DNA of 12,465 bases, taken from contig CAZNYG010000060.1 in the NCBI GenBank assembly GCA_964577205.1, positions 1 to 12,465 on the forward strand, in the 5' to 3' direction. Shown here piece after piece: positions 1 to 5,772 of this stretch. The notes beneath the pieces are model-generated. The model made no database searches. It was not told the DNA's origin and saw only the letters and a program-made list of their open reading frames with translations. This stretch comes from CAZNYG01 sp964577205. GTDB lineage: Bacteria; Elusimicrobiota; Endomicrobiia; Endomicrobiales; CAIRNS01. How positions within the stretch are numbered: the first letter of the stretch is position 1; every line of letters starts with the position of its first letter. The position numbers and the translations under genes were made by a program.

Positions 1-13
1 CATTGCCCTTTCT
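1..13 (-). promoter_or_regulatory. Possible ribosome-binding site and start codon of a third small-operon gene
   Basis: On the minus strand, an AGAAAGGGCA stretch directly follows the stop of the 44-residue ORF, and an ATG occupies the last three bases of the window (3..1). This would be a purine-rich ribosome-binding site followed by the start of another gene in the same operon. The spacing of about 3 nt is short and no coding sequence is visible beyond the ATG, so this is only a pointer for someone holding the neighbouring sequence. Confidence 0.25.
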
Positions 14-16
14 GTA

Positions 17-151
17 CTATTCTTCCAGCGTTTTCAGCAGCCGAAAATGATCCCGCTGGCTCTCTTCGACCATAGCAGAGATGAAGTTAATAAATGCCCG
101 TTGAAGCTCATCGTTCTCCCTGATCCTGCTCCGATAGGGAAATCCGTTCAT
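17..151 (-). CDS. 44-residue protein of unknown function, coupled to the HTH gene
   Basis: This ORF reads ATG (151-149) to TAG (19-17). Its start overlaps the stop of the helix-turn-helix gene in an ATGA arrangement (4 bp, 148-151), the usual layout for translational coupling, which is the main reason to believe it is expressed. The product is highly charged, with NDELQRAFINF and MVEESQRDHF stretches that could form one amphipathic helix. It has no signal peptide, membrane segment or cysteine. I recognise no family. A partner protein, an antitoxin-like peptide or a decayed remnant are all possible. It is too short for coding statistics to help, so confidence comes from the overlap and the strong upstream promoter. 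Confidence 0.5.
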   Translation of the reverse strand: MNGFPYRSRIRENDELQRAFINFISAMVEESQRDHFRLLKTLEE

Positions 152-333
152 AAGGCCACCTTCCTGTATTTTTGTTGGATCAGTTTCTTCAGATCGCCGG
201 CGGTATAGAGCCTGTATTTGTTATCTTTGTGGCGGCGGGTTGCAAGTTTCCCGGCCCTGTCCCAGCGGCGGAGCGTGTCCGGGTGAACTTTAAGCATCCT
301 GGCGGCTTGATGAATGGTCATGTACCTTTTCAT
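148..333 (-). CDS. Small MerR/excisionase-type helix-turn-helix DNA-binding protein
   Basis: The 61-residue product (from ATG 333) is almost entirely one winged-helix domain of the MerR/excisionase type. The helix-turn-helix lies at about residues 5-24 (TIHQAARMLKVHPDTLRRWD), followed by a basic wing (RAGKLATRRHKDNKYRLY) and a helix GDLKKLIQQ. There is no effector-binding domain, so it resembles orphan MerR-like regulators, recombination directionality factors, or the DNA-binding part of IS607-type recombinases; no recombinase domain follows. The frame is open upstream to 405, but the promoter at 387-359 lies inside that extension, so a start at 345, 333 or 321 is expected. I favour 333 because the domain begins there, although no start has a well-spaced ribosome-binding site. 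It may bind the dyad at 405-450, which is inference from position only. Confidence 0.72.
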   Translation of the reverse strand: MKRYMTIHQAARMLKVHPDTLRRWDRAGKLATRRHKDNKYRLYTAGDLKKLIQQKYRKVAL

Positions 334-358
334 AATATTCGTCATAAACCTTATGCAA

Positions 359-387
359 ATTATACATCTTCGATAGTTGGATGTAAA
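359..387 (-). promoter_or_regulatory. Sigma-70-type promoter for the HTH operon
   Basis: On the minus strand the sequence reads TTTACA (387-382), a 17-bp spacer, and TATAAT (364-359), which is 11 of 12 consensus bases with optimal spacing. Transcription would begin near 352, giving a very short leader before the candidate starts at 345 or 333. It is oriented away from the consensus promoter at 460-488. Confidence 0.7.
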
Positions 388-404
388 GCCTGGCCCGGCT
401 TTCA

Positions 405-450
405 CGCGCCCGGCGCGGGAAAAAAATTCTCGCGCCGCTGGAGAATTTTT
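405..450. promoter_or_regulatory. Candidate operator: nested inverted repeats between divergent promoters
   Basis: Two dyads sit between the two -35 boxes. CGCGCC (405-410) and GGCGCG (412-417) form a palindrome around one base. AAAAATTCTC (422-431) and GAGAATTTTT (441-450) form a perfect 10-bp inverted repeat with a 9-bp centre. A second CGCGCC at 431-436 could pair with 412-417 instead. The AT-rich arms end 9 bp before the plus-strand -35 box. The weak AT-rich stem makes an intrinsic terminator unlikely, so a binding site for a dimeric regulator is the better reading. Confidence 0.45.
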
Positions 451-459
451 GCGGGTTGT

Positions 460-488
460 TTGACAAGGGGGGTGGCATTTATTATAAT
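460..488 (+). promoter_or_regulatory. Perfect-consensus sigma-70 promoter upstream of ndk
   Basis: TTGACA (460-465), a 17-bp spacer and TATAAT (483-488) match the bacterial housekeeping consensus at all twelve positions with ideal spacing. The start of transcription should lie near 495. It faces ndk, but a terminator-like hairpin at 524-552 intervenes. Confidence 0.85.
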
Positions 489-523
489 TGTTTGTTAATT
501 GCTGCGTTTATCAAGATAGAATG

Positions 524-552
524 CCCCGGGCAAGAGCCGAGGGGTTTTTTTT
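524..552 (+). terminator. Intrinsic-terminator-like hairpin in the ndk leader (possible attenuator)
   Basis: CCCC (524-527) pairs with GGGG (541-544) and GGC (529-531) pairs with GCC (536-538) around an AAGA loop; eight T follow at 545-552. It lies only about 30 nt after the predicted start of transcription and about 45 nt before the ndk start codon. It could be an attenuator for ndk or the end of a very short RNA. The stem has small internal mismatches, so its strength is uncertain. Confidence 0.5.
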
Positions 553-596
553 AAAAATTCCAGGCCGGGACGCGGCCGCGTTAAAAGGAGCCTCAA

Positions 597-1124
597 ATGA
601 CAACAGGCGCTGACAAAAATATCCAGCAGCTGCTCATCCTTATCAAGCCGGACGGATTGAAAAAATCCCTGACAGGCAATATTCTCACGAAACTTTCGGA
701 AGCGAAACTGGTCATAATCGGCGCCAAAGTAGTGGAGGTCAGCAAAGAGCTGGCGTCGGAACACTACAAACACCTGAGCGACAAACCCTTCTTTTCCGAA
801 CTGATCGATTACATCCAGGGCAAAGTGCACGGCGAGCCGTACAACCGCGTGCTCGCGTTCGTCTATCAGGGCGAAGACGCGATAGCCCGCCTGCGCCGCA
901 TCGCCGGCGCCACGAACCCGGAGGAAGCCGATCCCATTTCCATCCGCGGCGCCTACGGCCGCATTACCACTAAGGGTGTGTATGAGAACGTCATCCACTG
1001 CTCTTCCGACCCGGCGGAAGCTGAACGCGAGATAAAGCTCTGGTTCTCGCCCGCCGATCTGATCAACCCGGTCTATCCGACGAAGAAAGTAACGGAAAAA
1101 GCCGAACGTGAAGTTTGGGCGTAG
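597..1124 (+). CDS. ndk: Nucleoside diphosphate kinase
   Basis: NDK transfers the gamma phosphate from a nucleoside triphosphate (usually ATP) to nucleoside diphosphates through a phosphohistidine, balancing cytosolic GTP, CTP, UTP and dNTP pools. The 175-residue product has the signature KPDG (17-20), Tyr57, Arg100, Thr106 in GATNP, Arg117 in IRG, Asn131 and the catalytic His134 in NVIHCSS, matching the known active-site set; the family arginine in RPFF is Lys63 here (KPFF). It is longer than the usual 140-150 residues: about seven extra residues after YI (74-83), four before the active-site loop, and a C-terminal tail of about 25 residues after LWF. The ATG is supported by AAAAGGAG (583-590) at 6-nt spacing. 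pckG, which uses GTP/GDP, follows on the same strand. Confidence 0.96.
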   Translation: MTTGADKNIQQLLILIKPDGLKKSLTGNILTKLSEAKLVIIGAKVVEVSKELASEHYKHLSDKPFFSELIDYIQGKVHGEPYNRVLAFVYQGEDAIARLRRIAGATNPEEADPISIRGAYGRITTKGVYENVIHCSSDPAEAEREIKLWFSPADLINPVYPTKKVTEKAEREVWA

Positions 1125-1135
1125 CATATAACGGG

Positions 1136-1343
1136 AAATTTAAAATGTAAGGTGTAAAACAAGTAAACAGGTGTCATGCCCGAGTGGTTCTATCGGGCAT
1201 CCAGGTGTTGACGTAAAACGGCATTTATGGATTCCCGATGAAAACCCAGGGAATAACAAACGCATGCGTAACATCAGTTGTTAATTTCATTTCGGCCGCT
1301 CATTCTTGTTTTACATTTTTCGCTTTACAATTTACATTTAAAA
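1136..1343. repeat. MITE-like repeat element with heptad-repeat inverted ends
   Basis: This 208-bp piece fills the ndk-pckG gap. TGTAAAACAAG (1153-1163) is exactly complementary to CTTGTTTTACA (1305-1315), and the outer parts (TTTAAAATGTAA at 1139-1150, TTACATTTAAAA near 1332-1343) also pair with one indel. Both ends have a roughly 7-bp period of TGTAA/TTACA units. Inside are two hairpins: ATGCCCGA/TCGGGCAT (1176-1183, 1193-1200) and ATTCCC/GGGAAT (1231-1236, 1249-1254), which resemble the widespread dispersed repeat with GGAATCCAG / TGGATTCCC arms. No ORF or convincing promoter lies inside. Confidence 0.6.
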
Positions 1344-1353
1344 GGAAACCGCA

Positions 1354-3126
1354 ATGGCAACGTACCTTGAAAAATGGGTGGAAGAACAGGCAAAACTAAC
1401 GCAACCCGACACGATATACTGGATGAACGGCTCTGAAGAGGAAGCCCGCGAACTGGTCAAGATCGGACTGACGAAGGAAAAGATCAACGGCCATCCGACC
1501 CTTACCGAAATGAACGGGAAGATCTATCCGAACGCGTTTTTCCACCGCTCGCATCCTTCCGACGTGGCGCGTACCGAGCATCTGACGGTCGTATGCACGT
1601 CTTCCAAAGACGACGCGGGCCCCAACAACAACTGGATGGACCCCGCGGAAGCGAAAGCGAAAGTGACTCCCCTGTTCCAGGGATGCATGAAGGGCCGCAC
1701 CATGTACGTCATCCCGTACACGATGGGCCATCCCGATTCTCCGTACGCGAAATCCAATATCGAGCTCACCGACTCGGTGTATGTGGCGCTCAGCATGCGC
1801 ATCATGACCCGCGTCGGACAGGAAGCGATACAGCGTATCGGCGCCTCCGATACCTTCGGCAAGGGACTGCATTCGATCGGAGACCTCGACCCGGACCGTC
1901 GCTGGATCATGCATTTCCCGCAGGAGAACACGGTAATGAGCATCGGCTCGGGATACGGCGGCAACGCCCTGCTGGGCAAGAAATGCTTTTCGCTGCGCAT
2001 CGCTTCAAGCATCGGACGAAAGGAAGGCTGGCTGGCCGAGCACATGATCATCATCGGCGTCCAGTCGCCTGCGGGAGATATCAAATACTTCCTCGGCGCT
2101 TTCCCTTCCGCCTGCGGCAAGACGAATCTCGCGCTCCTTGACCCGGTACTGAAGGGCTACAAGGTCTGGACGCTTGGCGACGACATTGCGTGGATCAACG
2201 TCGGCCCTGACGGACGTCTCTATGCCATCAACCCGGAAAAGGGCTTCTTCGGCGTCGCGCCCGGGACGTCCGACAAAACGAACCCTGTCATGATGAAGAC
2301 ACTCAAGAACGATAAATATTACCCGACCCTGTTCACGAACACCGCGGTCGACAACGACAACAATACCCCCTGGTGGGAAGGCGTAAGCGACGATGTCCCG
2401 CGCAATTTGACCGATTGGCAGGGCAGCGCGTATGACCCGGCGAGCGGCAAGCCGGCTGCTCATCCCAACTCGCGGTTCACCGTTTCGATCTACAACTGCC
2501 CGACGCTTTCGCCGGAATACGACAACCCGATGGGCGTGCCCATCTCCGGCATTATCTTCGGCGGCAGGCGGCGTTCTACGATACCGCTGGTCACCGAAAG
2601 CGCCGACTGGGCGAACGGCGTTTTCATGGCGTCCGTGATGGGTTCTGAAACAACGTCCGCGGCTACCAGCCAGGTCGGCATCGTGCGGCGCGACCCCATG
2701 GCGATGCTGCCCTTCTGCGGATACAATATGGGCGATTATTTCGCGCACTGGCTGAGCTTCGCCTCCCGAGTTAAGAATCCTCCCCGCGTTTTCATGGTGA
2801 ACTGGTTTCGCAAAGATGAAAGCGGCGCCTTCATATGGCCGGGATTCCGCGACAATTCGCGCGTACTGAAATGGATGATAGACCGCATCGAAGGAAAAGT
2901 TGACGCGCGGGAAACCGCTCTCGGACGCGTCCCCCATATCAGGGATCTGGATGTGACCGGAATCGATATTTCCGAAGAAGACATGCGGAAGCTTTTCGAG
3001 GTCTCTCCCGAAGAATGGAAAAAAGAAGTGGAAGACATCGAAGCGTTCTACGCCCGTTTCGGAGCGCGTATTCCGTCGGAGCTTAAGGAACAGCTGGCGT
3101 CCCTGAAACGCCGCCTGGGGATCTGA
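1354..3126 (+). CDS. pckG: Phosphoenolpyruvate carboxykinase, GTP-dependent
   Basis: This enzyme interconverts oxaloacetate plus GTP with PEP, CO2 and GDP in the cytosol, for gluconeogenesis or, in reverse, anaplerotic CO2 fixation. The 590 residues match the GTP family length (about 600). Visible motifs include the substrate-binding HRSHPSDVARTE (64-75), YGGNALLGKKC (201-211), the metal-ligand region with Lys209 and His230, the P-loop FPSACGKTN (250-258) with the reactive Cys254, the DD metal motif in TLGDDIAW (273-280), FGGRRRSTIP (402-411), and the guanine-binding FIWPGFRDN (493-501). All key residues are present and the frame is intact. AAAGGA (1341-1346) sits 7 nt before the ATG. It may be co-transcribed with ndk, as no terminator with a T tract was seen between them. 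Confidence 0.98.
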   Translation: MATYLEKWVEEQAKLTQPDTIYWMNGSEEEARELVKIGLTKEKINGHPTLTEMNGKIYPNAFFHRSHPSDVARTEHLTVVCTSSKDDAGPNNNWMDPAEAKAKVTPLFQGCMKGRTMYVIPYTMGHPDSPYAKSNIELTDSVYVALSMRIMTRVGQEAIQRIGASDTFGKGLHSIGDLDPDRRWIMHFPQENTVMSIGSGYGGNALLGKKCFSLRIASSIGRKEGWLAEHMIIIGVQSPAGDIKYFLGAFPSACGKTNLALLDPVLKGYKVWTLGDDIAWINVGPDGRLYAINPEKGFFGVAPGTSDKTNPVMMKTLKNDKYYPTLFTNTAVDNDNNTPWWEGVSDDVPRNLTDWQGSAYDPASGKPAAHPNSRFTVSIYNCPTLSPEYDNPMGVPISGIIFGGRRRSTIPLVTESADWANGVFMASVMGSETTSAATSQVGIVRRDPMAMLPFCGYNMGDYFAHWLSFASRVKNPPRVFMVNWFRKDESGAFIWPGFRDNSRVLKWMIDRIEGKVDARETALGRVPHIRDLDVTGIDISEEDMRKLFEVSPEEWKKEVEDIEAFYARFGARIPSELKEQLASLKRRLGI

Positions 3127-3152
3127 CCCTGTTCCGTTGCCGTTTCGATGAT

Positions 3153-3175
3153 CCGGGCGGCTGAAACCGCCCCGG
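3153..3175 (+). terminator. GC-rich hairpin after pckG, weak terminator candidate
   Basis: GGGCGG (3155-3160) pairs with CCGCCC (3167-3172) around CTGAAA, extended by CC/GG across a bulge, starting about 27 nt after the pckG stop. It lacks a following T tract, so it would be at best an inefficient terminator or a 3'-end stabilising structure. Confidence 0.3.
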
Positions 3176-3242
3176 CGAACGGCATTGCCGGTTATGACAC
3201 TGTCTGGCACAGAGAAGGGATAGAGGTTCATCGACGGCATGC

Positions 3243-3271
3243 TTGCATTCGGAAATGAAATGTATTAGAAT
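3243..3271 (+). promoter_or_regulatory. Weak sigma-70-like promoter before the candidate small RNA
   Basis: TAGAAT (3266-3271) matches the -10 box at five of six positions. TTGCAT (3243-3248), 17 bp upstream, shares only the TTG of the -35 box. Its relevance rests on the structured stretch and strong terminator that follow. Confidence 0.3.
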
Positions 3272-3277
3272 ACGGGT

Positions 3278-3384
3278 GTGACGTTGCTCGACGGAATTTG
3301 AATTTCATTCCCGCCGCGAACGCGGGTTTTGAAATACAGTCCCTCCAACGGCCAGGTTCTCCCCCAGCCTGGCCGTTCTTTTTT
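3278..3384 (+). ncRNA. Candidate small structured RNA (about 107 nt)
   Basis: This stretch has no ORF but two stem-loops. ATTTCA (3302-3307) pairs with TGAAAT (3330-3335), and inside it CCCGC (3310-3314) pairs with GCGGG (3322-3326). It ends with the 10-bp terminator hairpin and T tract at 3347-3384. A -10-like box lies just upstream. I recognise no known family: it lacks the SRP RNA tetraloop region and is too short for 6S or RNase P RNA. It could equally be the 3' untranslated end of the pckG message, or a terminated leader for the downstream gene. Confidence 0.35.
3347..3384 (+). terminator. Strong intrinsic terminator
   Basis: AACGGCCAGG (3347-3356) pairs perfectly with CCTGGCCGTT (3368-3377) around an 11-nt loop, followed by C and six T (3379-3384). 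It separates ndk-pckG transcription from the EamA-mnmG group. It lies about 220 nt past the pckG stop, which is why a separate RNA in between is considered. Confidence 0.85.
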
Positions 3385-3455
3385 GCCCGCGCAGGATATA
3401 TTCGGCCGAAAAGGAACCGCATCGTGCAAACCCGCCGATGATACGGAGTGGTAAA

Positions 3456-3484
3456 TTGAACCTCTCCCGCAAAATTGATACACT
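3456..3484 (+). promoter_or_regulatory. Promoter positioned for a leaderless EamA mRNA
   Basis: TTGAAC (3456-3461), a 17-bp spacer and TACACT (3479-3484) give a moderate sigma-70 match (four of six in each box). A start 7-8 nt downstream falls on or next to the ATG at 3492. The gene has no visible ribosome-binding site, which agrees with a leaderless transcript. An overlapping TATAAC (3484-3489) would have too long a spacer. Confidence 0.45.
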
Positions 3485-3491
3485 ATAACCC

Positions 3492-3908
3492 ATGGACGTT
3501 ATCCTTCTTCTCATCCTTACCGTCATTTTCTGGGGCACCGCTCCGATTTTCGACAAAGCCGCGCTGAAGGGCGGCGATCCGCTGCTGGGAACTATCCTGA
3601 GAGGCATGTTCATCGGCCTTGTCATGATGCTGTTCGGCCTGTTCAGCGGGAAGTTCCGCGAGTTACCGCTTATGCCGGCGCGCAGCATTTTCTTTTTCTT
3701 TCTTTCAGGCATATTCGCGGGGACGCTCGGCGTTTTTACCTATTTCAAGGCATTGCAGCTCGGCCCGACGTCGCGCATCGTCCCTCTGGCCGCGACGTAC
3801 CCGCTGTTCACGGCACTGCTCAGCGTGATCGTGCTGGGAGAATCGGTCACACTGCCGCGCGTTATCGGCATTGTCCTTATAACCGCCGGCGTGCTTCTGG
3901 TAAAATAA
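3492..3908 (+). CDS. Single-EamA-domain membrane transporter (half-size DMT family)
   Basis: The 138-residue product is one EamA/DMT unit rather than the usual two-domain protein of about 300 residues. It has about five hydrophobic segments (roughly 2-20, 32-51, 65-85, 92-112 and 119-137), the N-terminal FWGTAPIFDKAALKG, the central YFKALQLGPTSRIVPLAATYP and the C-terminal LGESVTLPRVIGIVLITAGV, all typical of single-EamA proteins. Such proteins are thought to dimerise in the inner membrane to export or import small metabolites; the substrate cannot be told. No ribosome-binding site precedes the ATG, and a promoter abuts it. mnmG begins 21 nt after the stop, so the two are probably co-transcribed. 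Confidence 0.87.
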   Translation: MDVILLLILTVIFWGTAPIFDKAALKGGDPLLGTILRGMFIGLVMMLFGLFSGKFRELPLMPARSIFFFFLSGIFAGTLGVFTYFKALQLGPTSRIVPLAATYPLFTALLSVIVLGESVTLPRVIGIVLITAGVLLVK

Positions 3909-3929
3909 AAGGGCCGGCGAGTAAGCAAT

Positions 3930-5696
3930 ATGAACGCTTCTTATCACGTCATCGTCGTGGGAGCCGGGCACGCGGGCTGCGAGGCCGCTCTCGCGGCAAG
4001 CCGCACGGGACTGTCCACGCTTTTAGTTACCCTGCAGCTGGACGCTGTCGCCCGGATGTCCTGCAACCCCGCCATAGGCGGGATAGCTAAAGGGCAGATC
4101 GTACGGGAGATCGACGCGCTGGGCGGCGAGATGGGCTGGATAACGGACAGCGCGGGCCTGCAGTTCCGCATGCTGAACCGTTCACGCGGCCCGGCGGTAT
4201 GGTCGCCGCGCGCGCAGTGCGACAAAAAACTTTACCAGCTCCTGATGAAGGCGGCGCTCGAAAAAGTGCCCGCCCTCGACCTGATGCAGGGCGAAGCCGC
4301 CAGCCTACTTATAGAGAACGGGAAAGCGGCTGGGATCACGCTCAAGACCGGATCAACGATACGGGCGAATGCCGTTATCATTACGGCCGGCACTTTTCTC
4401 AACGGGCTTATCCATGTGGGGCTGGACCATTTCCCGGGCGGGCGGTTCGGGGAATTCCCTTCCGAAGGATTATCGCAGTCCCTGAAAGGCGCGGGCTTTG
4501 AGATCAAGCGGCTCAAGACCGGCACGCCGCCCCGCGTAAATGGACATACCGTCGATTACGCGCAGGCATCGGAACAGCCGGGCGACGAACAGCCGGTCCC
4601 GTTCTCTCATTTTACCGATATAAAAAAATGGAGAGCGGCCAAACGGCAGCTTTCCTGCTGGCTGACCTATACTAACGAGACGACGCACGAGATCATACGC
4701 GCGAACCTCGACCGGTCTCCGCTCTATGCCGGCATCATAAAAAGCGTCGGGCCGCGATATTGTCCCTCGATCGAAGACAAGGTAGTCCGGTTCAGCGAAA
4801 GGAACCGTCACCAGGTCTTCCTTGAGCCCGAAGGCTACTCTACCGCAGAATTATACGTCAACGGCATCTCGACCAGCCTTCCGTCGGACGTGCAGGAACA
4901 GATCGTACGCTCGATCGCCGGCCTTGAGAAAGCGAAGATCATGCGCTACGGCTACGGGATCGAATACGACTTTTGTCCCCCGACACAGCTGAGGCCGACA
5001 CTCGAGACCAAACCCGTGGAGAACCTGTATTTCGCTGGACAGATCAACGGGACCACCGGCTATGAAGAAGCCGCGGCGCAGGGGCTCATGGCAGGCATCA
5101 ACGCGGGGCTGAAACTCTTCGGCAAGCCCCCGCTGGTGCTCCGGCGGGACGAATCATATATCGGCGTAATGATCGACGACCTGGTCACCCGGGGAGTGGA
5201 TGAGCCCTACCGCATGTTCACCTCGCGGGCCGAATACCGGCTGACGCTCCGTTCCGACAACACCGATCTCCGGCTGCTGGAACACGGACACCGTGTGGGA
5301 CTGATATCTGACGGGATGTTCCGCCGGTTCGAGCGTTATCGCGCCGCCGTCGAAAGCCGCGTCAAGGACGGAACGGCGGAGCTGCCTGAGGACGACGCCA
5401 TCGCCCCCTGGACAACGGAAAGCATTGTTGCCGAAGCGGATATCGAAAAGAAATACGCGGGCTATGTAGAACGGCAGAAAACGCAGGTGCAGCGCCTCAT
5501 AAAAATGGAGGATAAGCATATTCCCGAAGATCTGGAGTATGCACAGGTGGCCGGTTTGCCGCCTGAAGCGCGCCAGAATCTGCTAAAGGTCCGGCCGCTC
5601 ACCATAGGACAGGCCGCCCGAATCCCCGGCGTCACCCCCGCGGACATCGCCGTCCTGCTGGTGCACCTGGAAAAAAGAAAGGGGAATAAATCATAA
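3930..5696 (+). CDS. mnmG: tRNA uridine-5-carboxymethylaminomethyl(34) synthesis enzyme MnmG
   Basis: MnmG (GidA), with MnmE, installs the carboxymethylaminomethyl group on U34 of certain tRNAs using FAD and methylene-tetrahydrofolate. The 588-residue product has the Rossmann FAD motif VVGAGHAGCEAA (9-20), Cys45 in SCNPAIGGIAKG, FPGGRFGEFPSEGL (168-181), RLKTGTPPRV (194-203), Cys278 in PRYCPSIEDKVVRF, the FAGQINGTTGYEEA stretch (368-381), RAEYRLTLRSDN (433-444) and a C-terminal MnmE/tRNA-interaction region ending in IPGVTPADIAVLLVHL. It is shorter than the E. coli protein (about 629). Both conserved cysteines remain. The only ribosome-binding candidate is a weak GGCGAG (3916-3921). The last codons and the stop fall inside a repeat that also ends topA. 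Confidence 0.98.
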   Translation: MNASYHVIVVGAGHAGCEAALAASRTGLSTLLVTLQLDAVARMSCNPAIGGIAKGQIVREIDALGGEMGWITDSAGLQFRMLNRSRGPAVWSPRAQCDKKLYQLLMKAALEKVPALDLMQGEAASLLIENGKAAGITLKTGSTIRANAVIITAGTFLNGLIHVGLDHFPGGRFGEFPSEGLSQSLKGAGFEIKRLKTGTPPRVNGHTVDYAQASEQPGDEQPVPFSHFTDIKKWRAAKRQLSCWLTYTNETTHEIIRANLDRSPLYAGIIKSVGPRYCPSIEDKVVRFSERNRHQVFLEPEGYSTAELYVNGISTSLPSDVQEQIVRSIAGLEKAKIMRYGYGIEYDFCPPTQLRPTLETKPVENLYFAGQINGTTGYEEAAAQGLMAGINAGLKLFGKPPLVLRRDESYIGVMIDDLVTRGVDEPYRMFTSRAEYRLTLRSDNTDLRLLEHGHRVGLISDGMFRRFERYRAAVESRVKDGTAELPEDDAIAPWTTESIVAEADIEKKYAGYVERQKTQVQRLIKMEDKHIPEDLEYAQVAGLPPEARQNLLKVRPLTIGQAARIPGVTPADIAVLLVHLEKRKGNKS

Positions 5697-5716
5697 CGGC
5701 GTTCTCGTGTTCTCGA
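5683..5716 (+). repeat. Dispersed repeat, copy 1 (covers the mnmG stop)
   Basis: GGAATAAAT (5683-5691), C, then a 24-bp core beginning ATAACGGCGTTCTCG (5693-5716). The core is exactly the reverse complement of 10731-10754, and the GGAATAAAT extension is also shared, apart from one extra base. A 24-bp exact match in 12 kb is far beyond chance. The repeat provides the last codons and the stop of mnmG. Confidence 0.85.
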
Positions 5717-5758
5717 ATAACGGCATGTCGCGCACACATTCAGGAACACAAGAACGCC
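5698..5758. repeat. Inverted repeat between mnmG and the SemiSWEET gene
   Basis: GGCGTTCTCGTGTTC (5698-5712) is complementary to GAACACAAGAACGCC (5744-5758) with one mismatch, around a loop of about 31 nt. In RNA it would form a long hairpin between the two genes. Only three T follow, so termination would be weak. Its left arm is part of the dispersed repeat shared with the topA 3' end. Confidence 0.6.
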
Positions 5759-5772
5759 TTTCAGGAGTCTCT

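Noticed and set aside
148..405. IS607-type insertion sequence based on the HTH protein
   Set aside because: The HTH domain resembles the N-terminus of such recombinases, but no serine-recombinase domain or TnpB follows in the visible sequence.
495..1127. Minus-strand open frame (210 residues) opposite ndk
   Set aside because: It is a shadow of ndk and would run through the ndk leader and terminator-like hairpin. No promoter or ribosome-binding site supports it.
2005..3240. Long minus-strand open frame (411 residues) opposite pckG
   Set aside because: It is an arginine-rich shadow of the high-GC pckG coding frame, without family motifs, while the plus strand encodes an intact PEP carboxykinase.
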